Shown piece after piece: positions 42,261-50,579 of a DNA stretch of 64,000 nucleotides. Both the position numbers and the translations under genes were made by a program. The stretch spans positions 2,294,001 to 2,358,000 of the forward strand of contig NZ_JAFBBV010000001.1 in assembly GCF_016907365.1 (NCBI RefSeq), in the 5' to 3' direction. This DNA is from Oerskovia paurometabola (GTDB lineage: Bacteria; Actinomycetota; Actinomycetes; Actinomycetales; Cellulomonadaceae). The first letter of the stretch is position 1; every line of letters begins with the position of its first letter. The notes beneath the pieces are model-generated. The model was not told where the DNA came from and made no database searches. It saw only the letters and a list, made by a program, of their open reading frames with translations.

Positions 42261-43594
42261 CGTGTCGTCCCTCGCTGGCTGTGGCGCTGCCGACGGGCCG
42301 CGAGCTCGAGCGCAGCCCGGGCCCCGCCCTTGCCGTTCACCGAGGAGGTCCAGGGGACCACCACGACACCTTCTCGTCGGATGGCTTCGAGACGCTGTTC
42401 GCGCTCGAGGCGCGTGATGCGCCACGCGAGGACGACGCTCGGCTCGTCCTGCGGGACGTCCACGGTGGGCAGGATGTCGACCGCGACCACGGGGTGCCCG
42501 GTCGCCCGCCAGGTCTGGGCGATCATGGCGCTCTCGTCGTCGAGGAAGGTCGAGAACATGTAGACCAGGGCTGCCGCCGGGATCTGTGGCGGGCGCATGC
42601 GACGACGTGGCTCGCCGATCGGGTGGGCCAGGGCCAGAGCATGCACGATCCGCTGGAGCTGGCGCTTGCCCGCGGCCGGTGGAAGAGGGCGACGGATCCA
42701 CCCGAGGTCCTCGAACCCGACCCGGTCCCCGCCGTCCAGCGCCGTCTGGGCGACCGATGCCGCGGCGTGGCGGGCGATGTCCAAGGAGGTCGCCCGGTCC
42801 ATCGGCAGCGGACCACGCCCTCGCCACGTCGTGACGTCCGGGCCCACCTCGTCCCGCGAGTCCAGGACGAGGACGATCGTCGCCTCGGCCGTGGCCTGGG
42901 TGCGTCGGACGTAGAGCGTCTCGAGACCGGGGGACCGGCGTGCGGTCGCGCGCCAGTCGATGCGCCGCAACCGGTCTCCCGGGGCGAAGGGGTGGACGTC
43001 GCGGAGCTCGGTGCCGTCGCCGAGGCGACGGGTCGTGTGCGGGCCGGTGAGCCCGGCGAGCTGGCGCGGCAGCGGGAGACGGCCGAGAGGCTGCGCGGTC
43101 GGGAGCACGAGCGTGCCCGGCGACTGAGCCGCGTCCGGGATCGACTCGACGACCCCCTCGGGTCCGGACGCGACGTGGTCCACCCGGAACAGGCGGTGCG
43201 GTCCTGTCCTCGCCGAGTGCGTCGTGAGGTCGAGCGTGCGGGTTCCCTCGACCAGCACCGTGACGTCCGCGTCGTCGTTCCCCGGGCTGGTGACGCGCAG
43301 ACGGACCGGTGTGGCGGCGTCGGGCACGTCGAGGCGGAGCCGCGACCGCAGCTCGCCGGGACGCAGGTCGGTCGTGTCGGCCGGCTCGAACGTGGCGACC
43401 ACGGCCTCGCCCCGGGGCCTGGCGCCCCAGCCCCACACCGCGCTGAGCAGGGCCGGCGCGCCCAGGACCGCGATGTCCGCGCGACCCGCGAGGAGACCGG
43501 TGACGAGCAGGGCGAGACCGAGCACGACGCCTGCGGCCAGGCTCGTGGTCTGCTGCCAGCTCGTCAGGCGCGTCGTCGTGGCGAGCGAGGTCAT
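42257..43594 (-). CDS. DUF58 domain protein
   Basis: A 445-aa membrane-anchored protein. Two N-terminal helices (about residues 15-55) are followed by a beta-rich domain and the DUF58 signature LRRIDWRATARRSPGLETLYVRR split by a turn, here with DVHPFAPGDRLRRIDW. After it comes a von Willebrand-A-like fold with VLVLDSRDEV. DUF58 proteins are regular partners of MoxR ATPases and are thought to be assembly factors or their clients. Starts and stops overlap those of both neighbours (ATGA and GTGA). Confidence 0.88.
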   Translation of the reverse strand: MTSLATTTRLTSWQQTTSLAAGVVLGLALLVTGLLAGRADIAVLGAPALLSAVWGWGARPRGEAVVATFEPADTTDLRPGELRSRLRLDVPDAATPVRLRVTSPGNDDADVTVLVEGTRTLDLTTHSARTGPHRLFRVDHVASGPEGVVESIPDAAQSPGTLVLPTAQPLGRLPLPRQLAGLTGPHTTRRLGDGTELRDVHPFAPGDRLRRIDWRATARRSPGLETLYVRRTQATAEATIVLVLDSRDEVGPDVTTWRGRGPLPMDRATSLDIARHAAASVAQTALDGGDRVGFEDLGWIRRPLPPAAGKRQLQRIVHALALAHPIGEPRRRMRPPQIPAAALVYMFSTFLDDESAMIAQTWRATGHPVVAVDILPTVDVPQDEPSVVLAWRITRLEREQRLEAIRREGVVVVPWTSSVNGKGGARAALELAARRQRHSQRGTTR

Positions 43595-44580
43595 CGCGTC
43601 GCGGTGGCGACCGCAGCAGGGCCGGGGACGCGATCGAGGATGGCGCGGACGACGGCCTGCGGCTGAGCGTTCGAGGCCCAGGCCGTCGGGGTCAGGGTGA
43701 GGCGGTGCGCGAGCACCGGGACGGCGACCCGCTTGACGTCCTCGGGCAGCACGTAGTCCCGGCCGTCGAGGGCCGCCACGGCGCGGGCGAGCAGCACGAG
43801 GTTCTGCGACCCGCGGGGAGACGCCCCCACCTCGAGCTGGGAGTCGGCGCGCGTGGCTGCGACGAGGTCGACGCAGTACGTGAGGACGTCGGGGTCGACG
43901 TCGGTCGCCTCGACTCCAGCCTGCATCGCGAGGACGGTCCGAGCATCGACGACCTGGCGCACCTCGGCCTGCTCCTGGCGCCGGTCGAGACGACGACGCA
44001 AGACCTCCCGCTCCTCGTCGCGACCCGGGTAGCCGACCCCGAGCCGGACCATGAACCGGTCGAGCTGTGCCTCGGGCAGCGGATAGGTGCCCTCGTACTC
44101 GACGGGGTTGGACGTCGCGAGGACGTGGAACGGCCGCTGGAGCGGGTAGGTGCTCCCCTCGATCGACACCTGCCGCTCGGCCATGGCCTCGAGGAGGGCG
44201 GACTGTGTCTTGGGTGCCGTGCGGTTGATCTCGTCCGCCAGGAAGATGCCCGTGAACACCGGGCCGGGCCGGAACACGAAGTCGGTCGTGGCCGGGTCAT
44301 ACACCGAGGACCCGGTGATGTCCGCGGGCAGGAGGTCCGGGGTGCACTGGAGCCGCGCGAAGTCGAGCCCCAGGGCCGTCGCGAGGCTCCGGGCCGCGAG
44401 CGTCTTGCCGAGTCCGGGCACGTCCTCGAACAGGACGTGCCCGCCCGCGAGGATCGTGGCGAGCGCGAGCTCGAGCGAGTCCCGCATGCCGACGACGGCG
44501 GTGCCGACCTCGTCGAGGATGCGGCGGCCGTGCGCGGCCACCTCGGGGACGCTGAGCGCGGGGGCAGGGGAGTCCGTCAT
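43591..44580 (-). CDS. MoxR family AAA+ ATPase
   Basis: A 329-aa AAA+ chaperone-type ATPase. The P-loop is VLFEDVPGLGKT (near residue 55), Walker B IFLADEINRTAPKTQSAL, sensor 1 VLATSNPVEYEGTYPLPEAQ and the arginine region LDRFMVRLGVGYPG, followed by the lid domain. MoxR proteins remodel partner proteins, often VWA-containing ones such as the DUF58 protein encoded next. The ATG at 44580 is followed by a normal MoxR N-terminus. It lies mid-operon, 71 nt after a small membrane protein gene. Confidence 0.92.
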   Translation of the reverse strand: MTDSPAPALSVPEVAAHGRRILDEVGTAVVGMRDSLELALATILAGGHVLFEDVPGLGKTLAARSLATALGLDFARLQCTPDLLPADITGSSVYDPATTDFVFRPGPVFTGIFLADEINRTAPKTQSALLEAMAERQVSIEGSTYPLQRPFHVLATSNPVEYEGTYPLPEAQLDRFMVRLGVGYPGRDEEREVLRRRLDRRQEQAEVRQVVDARTVLAMQAGVEATDVDPDVLTYCVDLVAATRADSQLEVGASPRGSQNLVLLARAVAALDGRDYVLPEDVKRVAVPVLAHRLTLTPTAWASNAQPQAVVRAILDRVPGPAAVATATR

Positions 44581-44651
44581 CGGGTTCGCCTCTCGGTGCG
44601 GGTGTCTACGGGTGCTGTGGCTGTCGGCATCGGCGCCGACTGGCGTGCTGA

Positions 44652-45146
44652 TCAGGTGTCGGTGCGGGAGTGCGGGAGGTTCTCGATCGCGGCCACCCAG
44701 GACCGCAGGACCTTCATGGTGGGCGGCCGTGGGTCGTCGGTCATCTGCCGGTGGACCTGCGTGCCGAGCCGGTCGGCCGCCGCTCGCATCTGCTCGGGGT
44801 CCGTGCTGTGGAGGTCGATGCCCTCGTCGGCGAGGGCCGTGGCCGCGAGCGCCCGCACGCGTCGGTGGGCGCGTTCGCTGACGCGTCCGTGGCTCCCGTG
44901 CATTGCCCAGGTGAGGTCGGAGAGGTCTCGCCGGGCGCCGTCGCGGTTGGTGTCGGGCAGGGCTCGGTGCTGGGGGTCGTGTCCTGTGTCGATGCGTCGG
45001 GAGAGGACGAGGGCGACGAGGAGGGCGACGGTGACGGCGAGCGCGTGGGGGAGGTCGAGGCCGAGGAGGGCGAGGGCTGTGCCGGTGGCGACGAGGAGTG
45101 TCGCGAGGGTGAGGATCTTCTTGTCGGTGGTGAGCCGGTGCTTCAT
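44652..45146 (-). CDS. Small membrane protein of the MoxR operon
   Basis: A 164-aa protein with two N-terminal helices (about residues 10-50, LATLLVATGTALALLGLDL and ALAVTVALLVALVLS). A cytosolic, charged and helical domain follows with many Arg/His (VSERAHRRVRALAATALAD). I do not recognise a family. The ATG at 45146 overlaps the stop of the DUF4129 gene (TGATG). The operon position suggests a partner for DUF4129 or MoxR. Confidence 0.68.
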   Translation of the reverse strand: MKHRLTTDKKILTLATLLVATGTALALLGLDLPHALAVTVALLVALVLSRRIDTGHDPQHRALPDTNRDGARRDLSDLTWAMHGSHGRVSERAHRRVRALAATALADEGIDLHSTDPEQMRAAADRLGTQVHRQMTDDPRPPTMKVLRSWVAAIENLPHSRTDT

Positions 45147-45928
45147 CAGGTCTCTCCCCGGGGGGCCGGTGTGCTGGTGGTGGTGGCCTGGTGCTGGGGT
45201 GCGTCGGCATCTCCCCTTCCGCCGCTGTCGTCGCTGACGGGCGGCGTGAAGGCGATGGCGAGGCGTTCGAGGCAGCTGCGCGCGGCGTCGACGTCCTGGG
45301 GGGTGAGGGGGTGGGTGGTGAAGCGCGCCCGCTGGTAGAGCTTCAGCAGGGTGGTGACGGCGTCGGGGTCGGCGGGGGTGGCGTCGAGGACGGTCGTGGT
45401 GAACTCGGTGGGGGTCTGCGCGGGGTGTCGGCGGTGCCCGGTGTCGGCGGCGGCGTCCTCGAGCGCTATCCAGGCGGCGGTGACGGCGTCGCGTGGGGTC
45501 GCGGCGGTGTCGAGGAGGTGCCGGGCGTGCTGGACGCCTCGGCGCAGTGCGGGGAGCTGGACCGTGAGGGCGGGGAGGGCGATGCTGGCTCCGGTCGCGA
45601 CGTGGTCGTGGGGGGCGGGCGCCTGGATGGCGGGCTCCCGGGTGCGGCGGCGCAGGTGCACGATCGTGACGACGACCAGGACGAGGGCGACGAGTACCGC
45701 GAGGTACGTCATGTACTCGCCGATGCTGAGCCCGGCGGCTCGTTCGTCGAGACCTTCGAGGAAGAGCGCGGTGTCTTCCGTGCGTTGCACGGGGGGAGGG
45801 GGGACGACGGAGGTCGGTCGGGTGGTGACGGGTTCGAGCCGGAAGCTCCAGCGGTTCCCGGCGGCTGCGCCGACGAGGACGAGGGCGATCAGGACGACGA
45901 CACCCCCCAGTCGCGTCCGGTTGCTCAT
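45146..45928 (-). CDS. DUF4129 domain protein
   Basis: A 260-aa protein with two membrane helices (about 8-25 and 75-97) separated by an extracytoplasmic loop. The cytosolic DUF4129 domain (about 145-235) carries AVTAAWIALEDAAADTGHRR, TPTEFTTTVLDATPADP and LLKLYQRARFTTHPLTPQDVDAA. DUF4129 usually forms the C-terminus of TgpA-type transglutaminases; here it is free-standing. It is coupled at both ends to its neighbours by overlapping start/stop codons. Codon use is strongly C-ending. Confidence 0.85.
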   Translation of the reverse strand: MSNRTRLGGVVVLIALVLVGAAAGNRWSFRLEPVTTRPTSVVPPPPVQRTEDTALFLEGLDERAAGLSIGEYMTYLAVLVALVLVVVTIVHLRRRTREPAIQAPAPHDHVATGASIALPALTVQLPALRRGVQHARHLLDTAATPRDAVTAAWIALEDAAADTGHRRHPAQTPTEFTTTVLDATPADPDAVTTLLKLYQRARFTTHPLTPQDVDAARSCLERLAIAFTPPVSDDSGGRGDADAPQHQATTTSTPAPRGET

Positions 45929-47097
45929 GCTGGTCGGTTCCTCTCGGCGTACAGGCCGGCGGTGGCGGCGGCCAGGAAGGCGGCGGGGTCGTCGTCGAGC
46001 CCGCGGCCCATGGTGGACAGCCCGACGGGCGTGGCGCGCAGGGCTCCGAGGAGCGGGGCGTCGGCGTCGGCGTGGACGAGGCGGTGGCGCCCGTGGGGTG
46101 CGGCGAGGTGCGCGGCCTGCTCGGTGATGCGTGCGGTGAGCGCGGCTCCCCACCCGGGGAGGGCTTCGACGTCGGCGCTGGGGCGGGGGACCACGACGTC
46201 GCTGGCCGCGAGCGCCACCCGGCCGTAGGCGGTCAGGGAGTGGTGGGAGATGCCGAGGTGGCGGTCGCGGGGGTCGGCGCCGGAGACGCGCAGGGAAGCG
46301 ACGGGGCGGCCGCCGAGGGTTGCGGCGGCGTTGAGGGCTTCGCCGGCGGCGACGCCGGAGAAGCCCCAGCGGGTGCCGGTGCCGAGGTTCCCGGGTCCTT
46401 GGGTGACGACGGCGAGGTCGGCACCGGTGACGTGGCGGGCGGCGAGGAGCCCGGTGTGGACGGTGACCGCTTCGTGGTCGCCGCCGTAGGCCTGGCCGAC
46501 GGTGAGGCAGGTGTGGAGCCAGTCGGCGTCGCGCAGTCCGGAGACGGTGCGGGAGAACGCGGCGGGCAGGGCGCCGCCGTCGGTCATGACGTAGGCGATG
46601 CGGGGCGCGGGGCGTCCGTCCTGGGCGGCGGCGAGGCGTGCGCCGGCGACGATCGCGGGCAGGGCGGAGTGGAGGTCGGCGACGACGACGGGCATGCCGT
46701 CGAGGTCGTCGGCGTCGCGCAGGGTGTCGTGGTGGGGGGACTCCTGCTCGTCGACGCCCAGCACGAGGGCCTGCAGGGGGGTGTAGCGGGCCTTGACGAG
46801 GTGCCCGGGCCCGGGGGCAGGGTCGGGGGGCAGGGCTCCGGGCAGGGCGACGACGAGGGCGTACCCGCCGGTGCCGAGGCCGCGGGCGAGGGCGGAGACG
46901 TTGAGGAGGACCTGGTCGCCGACCTGGGGTTCTCCGACGAGCTGCGGGTAGGCGAGGGCGCGTACGGTGCGGGGGCGTTCCTCGGTCCCTGGGGCGGCGG
47001 TCGCGGGCAGGGGTTCGTCGAGCTCGACGCTCACTTCCTGCGCGCCTTGCCAGGCCCGGCCGCGGGAGATCACCCTTGCACTACGCCACGTCATCAC
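45925..47097 (-). CDS. DUF3866 family protein
   Basis: A 390-aa cytosolic protein conserved in actinobacteria and some Firmicutes, with no known reaction. Typical stretches are VGDQVLLNVSALARGLGTGGYALV split in two, VVADLHSALPAIVAG, RIAYVMTDGGALPAAFS and VVTQGPGNLGTGTRWGFSG. TATCCT ends 7 nt before the GTG at 47097, so a leaderless start there is preferred over the ATG three bases later. It is divergent from pafB, a neighbour pair seen in other actinobacteria, and leads the MoxR/DUF58 operon. Confidence 0.85.
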   Translation of the reverse strand: MMTWRSARVISRGRAWQGAQEVSVELDEPLPATAAPGTEERPRTVRALAYPQLVGEPQVGDQVLLNVSALARGLGTGGYALVVALPGALPPDPAPGPGHLVKARYTPLQALVLGVDEQESPHHDTLRDADDLDGMPVVVADLHSALPAIVAGARLAAAQDGRPAPRIAYVMTDGGALPAAFSRTVSGLRDADWLHTCLTVGQAYGGDHEAVTVHTGLLAARHVTGADLAVVTQGPGNLGTGTRWGFSGVAAGEALNAAATLGGRPVASLRVSGADPRDRHLGISHHSLTAYGRVALAASDVVVPRPSADVEALPGWGAALTARITEQAAHLAAPHGRHRLVHADADAPLLGALRATPVGLSTMGRGLDDDPAAFLAAATAGLYAERNRPA

Positions 47098-47132
47098 ACG
47101 GGTGAGGATAGCGTTCGTTAGCGTGGGTGCCG

Positions 47133-48191
47133 ATGCCTGATCAGACGAGTCAACCAGTCAACCCTGCCACGAGGCTCTTGAACCTCGTGATCGCCCTCGT
47201 GAACACGAGCGTGTCGATGACGAAGCAGCAGATCCGTACGAGTGTCGCGGGGTATGCCGACGCGCCTTCTCCCGAGGCGTTCGAGCGGATGTTCGAGCGC
47301 GACAAGGACTCGTTGCGCGACCTGGGGATACCGATCGTGACTGTCGACGCCGGGGGGCACAGCGACGACGTCGGGTATCGGATCGACCAGGACGCGTACG
47401 CGCTGCCCGCGGTCGACCTGACCCCGGCGGAGTTCGGGGTGCTGTCCTTGGCGGCGCAGTTCTGGCAGGACAAGACCTTGCGCACGGACATCTCGCGCGC
47501 CTTGACGAAGCTGCGCGCGGCGGGGGCGGGCGAGGTCGCGAACGACGCGGTCGCCGGGCTCGCCCCGAGGGTGCGGGCCGTGGGCGACGCGTACGGCCCC
47601 CTGCTCGACGCGATCGAGGCGCTGCGTCCGGTGTCGTTCACCTACCGGGCGGCCTCCACGGGCGAGGTGCGGGACCGCACGGTCGAGCCGTGGCGCATCG
47701 CGGCCCGCCGCGGCGGGTGGTACCTCCTCGGGTTCGACCGCGAGCGCCAGGCGCCGCGGGCGTACCGGTTGAGCCGCATCGAGGGCCGGGTGCGTCTCCT
47801 GGGGCGTCCGGGGGCGTTCGCCATCCCGGACGGGGTGGACGTGGACGCGCTCCTGGGGGCGCGGGCGGGGCAGGAGCAGGTCGCTGCCCTCGCGATCGGT
47901 CCCGAGCGGGCCGAGGCGTTGCGGGCGCGCGGTCGCAGCGACGGCGACGGGCCGGGCACGGGGCCGCGTGCGGACGGGCGCGACGTCGTGCACGTGTCGT
48001 TCACGAACCAGCATGCGTTCGCGGACGAGATCGCGGGGTACGGGGACGCGGTCGTGGTCCTGAGCCCTGCGGGGCTGCGGGACGCCGTGGTGCGCCGGTT
48101 GGCGGCCGCGGCCCGCCTGGGGCAGGCGCCGGCCACCACCACGCAGGACCACCCGAACGGCACGACGAGCACGGAGGAGCAGCGTGGCTGA
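47133..48191 (+). CDS. pafB: WYL-domain transcriptional activator PafB
   Basis: A 352-aa DNA-damage regulator. A winged-helix N-terminus (about 15-90) includes SVSMTKQQIRTSVAGYA, and the WYL domain (about 170-250) has FTYRAASTG, VEPWRIAARRGGWYLLGFD and RAYRLSRI. A WCX C-domain follows. PafB and PafC act as a heterodimer that activates the LexA-independent damage response in mycobacteria, and single-stranded DNA is reported as a trigger for the family. The ATG at 47133 is preferred; an in-frame GTG 6 nt earlier is possible. It overlaps pafC by 8 nt. No Pup ligase gene is adjacent. Confidence 0.9.
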   Translation: MPDQTSQPVNPATRLLNLVIALVNTSVSMTKQQIRTSVAGYADAPSPEAFERMFERDKDSLRDLGIPIVTVDAGGHSDDVGYRIDQDAYALPAVDLTPAEFGVLSLAAQFWQDKTLRTDISRALTKLRAAGAGEVANDAVAGLAPRVRAVGDAYGPLLDAIEALRPVSFTYRAASTGEVRDRTVEPWRIAARRGGWYLLGFDRERQAPRAYRLSRIEGRVRLLGRPGAFAIPDGVDVDALLGARAGQEQVAALAIGPERAEALRARGRSDGDGPGTGPRADGRDVVHVSFTNQHAFADEIAGYGDAVVVLSPAGLRDAVVRRLAAAARLGQAPATTTQDHPNGTTSTEEQRG

Positions 48192-49206
48192 GCGCGCGGA
48201 CGACCGGTTGGTGCGCCTGCTGGGCATCGTCAGCTACCTGGACGGGGCGGGCGGGGTCCCGGTCGAGGAGCTCGCGACCCGGTTCGGGGTGACGACGCGC
48301 CAGATCGTGGAGGACGTCGACGCCCTGTGGGTGTCCGGCACCCCCGGGTACTGGCCCGACGACCTGATCGACTTCGACGCGGACTCCCTCGAGCGGGGCG
48401 TCGTGCGGCTCACGGAGGCGCGCGGCATGACGCGTCCCCTGCGCCTGGGCACCCGCGAGGCGGTCGCGCTCATCGCGGCCCTGCGCGCCATGGGGGAGAC
48501 CCCGGCGGTGCGTTCGGACCGGGCGCGCGCCGACGTCGTCGCGTCGGTCCTGGCCAAGCTCACCGGCGCGACGGGCGAGGCCGCCGCAGCCCTCGACGTG
48601 CGCCTGTCCCCTGACGGGGCCCCCGAGGTCGTCGCCGCGGTGTCCTCGGCGCTGGCGAACCGGCACCGCCTGCGCGTGCGGTACGTGACGAGCTCCGACG
48701 TCGTGTCCGAGCGCGAGATCGACCCGGTCGCGCTGCACACCCAGGACGCGTACTCGTACCTCCTCGCGTGGTGCCACCGCGCCCAGGGGCAGCGCACGTT
48801 CCGCCTCGACCGGCTCCTGGCCGCGACCGAGCTCGACGTCCCCACGGGCGAGCACGACCTGCCGACCGAGGTCGACTTCACGCCCACGGGCGACGCGCCG
48901 CTGGCGACGATCACGTTCGCGAGCCCCGCCCGCTGGGTCGCGGAGCAGGTCCCCGTCGAGAAGGTCCGCAACCTGCCCGACGGCGCGTTCGAGGTCTCCC
49001 TGCGCGTCACCAACCCCGTGTGGTTGCGCCGCCTCCTCCTCGAGCACGCCCGCCACGTCCTGGCCGTCGCCCCCCAGGAGGTCGCCGACGACGTCGCTCA
49101 GGCCGCGAGCGCCGCCCTGGCCGCGTACGGGGCCGAGGGCGGTGGCCCGTACGAGCCGGGCGACCCGGTGGGGACGACCGGGTCCGCCGACGGCCCGGCG
49201 AACTAG
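48184..49206 (+). CDS. pafC: WYL-domain transcriptional activator PafC
   Basis: A 340-aa partner of PafB. The N-terminal helix-turn-helix has VPVEELATRFGVTTRQIVED, and the WYL-like domain has LRVRYVTSSDVVSEREIDPV, DAYSYLLAWCHRAQGQRTF and RLDRLLAA. The C-terminal WCX region ends around VLAVAPQEVADDV. The GTG at 48184 lies inside the end of pafB, giving equimolar expression. Together they should control RecA and other repair genes in a LexA-independent way. Confidence 0.9.
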   Translation: MAERADDRLVRLLGIVSYLDGAGGVPVEELATRFGVTTRQIVEDVDALWVSGTPGYWPDDLIDFDADSLERGVVRLTEARGMTRPLRLGTREAVALIAALRAMGETPAVRSDRARADVVASVLAKLTGATGEAAAALDVRLSPDGAPEVVAAVSSALANRHRLRVRYVTSSDVVSEREIDPVALHTQDAYSYLLAWCHRAQGQRTFRLDRLLAATELDVPTGEHDLPTEVDFTPTGDAPLATITFASPARWVAEQVPVEKVRNLPDGAFEVSLRVTNPVWLRRLLLEHARHVLAVAPQEVADDVAQAASAALAAYGAEGGGPYEPGDPVGTTGSADGPAN

Positions 49207-49216
49207 GCTGGGCCCT

Positions 49217-49543
49217 ATGTGGTTCACCATCTGGTCGGTCCTGGTCGTCGGCACGCTCGTCGGCGCCTTCTTCCTGGGGCGCGACCTGTGGCGCAAGGCC
49301 AGGGCGATGTTCGCGCAGATGTCGGAGTCGGCGCTCGTGATGGACCGGTTCGCGCAGCGCACGGACGAGACGACCGCGGCGCTGGCGGCGTCGGCGCCCA
49401 GCACGGCGCCCACCCTGTTCGACGACCCGGTCCTCCTGCACGAGCGGGTCGAGGAGCTGCGCGCGCAGCGGGCCGAGCGTCGGGCGGGACGCAGGACCCG
49501 CAACAAGGTGACGTGGGACCGGTGGCGTCGATTCAACGCGTAG
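49217..49543 (+). CDS. Single-pass membrane protein between pafC and tatA
   Basis: A 108-aa protein. One N-terminal helix (about residues 1-22, WFTIWSVLVVGTLVGAFFLG) is followed by a helical cytosolic tail with FDDPVLLHERVEELRAQRAE and an Arg-rich end. TAGGCT ends 7 nt before the ATG at 49217, indicating a leaderless transcript. A small protein in this position is common in relatives. I know no assigned function. It might attach to the Tat machinery. Confidence 0.72.
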   Translation: MWFTIWSVLVVGTLVGAFFLGRDLWRKARAMFAQMSESALVMDRFAQRTDETTAALAASAPSTAPTLFDDPVLLHERVEELRAQRAERRAGRRTRNKVTWDRWRRFNA

Positions 49544-49589
49544 GATCTGCGACAACAAGACTTGCGTCCGACTCCAAGGGAGCCATCTC

Positions 49590-49787
49590 ATGGGCATGCT
49601 GAAGCCCTGGCACATCATCGTTCTTGTCGTCGTCGTCCTGCTCCTGTTCGGGGCGAAGCGACTTCCTGACCTGGCCCGCAGCGTGGGGCAGTCCCTCAAG
49701 ATCTTCAAGAGCGAGGTCAAGGACCTGCGCGACGACGACAAGCCCGCGGAGCCTGCCGTCAAGGATGACGACGCCCCCAAGGCCTGA
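49590..49787 (+). CDS. tatA: Twin-arginine translocase subunit TatA
   Basis: A 65-aa pore-forming subunit for export of folded proteins. It has one membrane helix (HIIVLVVVVLLLFGAKRLPDL, split at the FGAKRLP hinge), an amphipathic helix (ARSVGQSLKIFKSEVKDL) and a short acidic tail. The ATG at 49590 follows GGGAG. It is 3 nt upstream of tatC. No tatB is in the window; many actinobacteria encode it elsewhere. Confidence 0.95.
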   Translation: MGMLKPWHIIVLVVVVLLLFGAKRLPDLARSVGQSLKIFKSEVKDLRDDDKPAEPAVKDDDAPKA

Positions 49788-49790
49788 TCC

Positions 49791-50579
49791 GTGGCCGGTT
49801 CGACGAAGACGGCCAGGTCCGCCGAGGGGCGCATGCCGCTGCGCGAGCACCTGCTCGAGATCCGCAAGCGGCTCTTCCTGGTCTCGTGCGGGCTCGTCGT
49901 GGGCGCGATCGGCGGCTGGTTCCTCTACGAACCGCTGCTGGCCGCGCTCCAGGCGCCCCTCGAGGCGGCGGCGGCCGCGCAGAACAAGGTCATCAACCTG
50001 AACTACTCGGGCATGGCGACCGCGCTCGACATGAAGATCAAGGTCTCCCTGTTCCTCGGGGTGCTCGTGACGTGCCCGTGGTGGCTGTACCAGCTGTGGG
50101 CGTTCATCACCCCGGGCCTGACCCGCAAGGAACGTCGCTACGCCGTGGGCTTCCTCGGGGCATCGGTGCCCCTGTTCCTCGGCGGCGTGACCCTGGCCTG
50201 GTGGGTCCTGCCGCACGCGGTCGACATCCTCGCGGCGTTCGTCCCCGAGGGCGCGACGAACCTCACGGACGCGCAGGGCTACCTGAGCTTCGTGATGCGC
50301 CTCGTCCTGGCGTTCGGGCTCGCGTTCGTCCTGCCCGTCGTCCTGGTGGCCCTGAACTTCGCGGGCCTGGTCCGGTCCACGGCCCTGCTCGCCGGGTGGC
50401 GCTGGGCCGTCCTCATCGCGTTCGTCTTCGCGGCCGTCATGACGCCCACGCCCGACGCGCTCACGATGATCTTCGTCGCGCTGCCCATCTGCGTCCTGTA
50501 CTTCGGGGCCGTGGGGATCGCGATCCTGCGGGACCGCAGCACCGACAAGCGCGCCGCCGCTGCGCTCTCCGGTGCCTGA
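49791..50579 (+). CDS. tatC: Twin-arginine translocase subunit TatC
   Basis: A 262-aa six-helix receptor for RR signal peptides. The start carries MPLREHLLEIRKRLF, with the conserved Glu/Arg N-terminus. FITPGLTRKERRYAVGF lies in the first cytosolic loop, and the last helices contain VFAAVMTPTPDALTMIFVALP. The GTG at 49791 follows tatA closely, and its end overlaps the lipid kinase start by 8 nt. Confidence 0.95.
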   Translation: MAGSTKTARSAEGRMPLREHLLEIRKRLFLVSCGLVVGAIGGWFLYEPLLAALQAPLEAAAAAQNKVINLNYSGMATALDMKIKVSLFLGVLVTCPWWLYQLWAFITPGLTRKERRYAVGFLGASVPLFLGGVTLAWWVLPHAVDILAAFVPEGATNLTDAQGYLSFVMRLVLAFGLAFVLPVVLVALNFAGLVRSTALLAGWRWAVLIAFVFAAVMTPTPDALTMIFVALPICVLYFGAVGIAILRDRSTDKRAAAALSGA

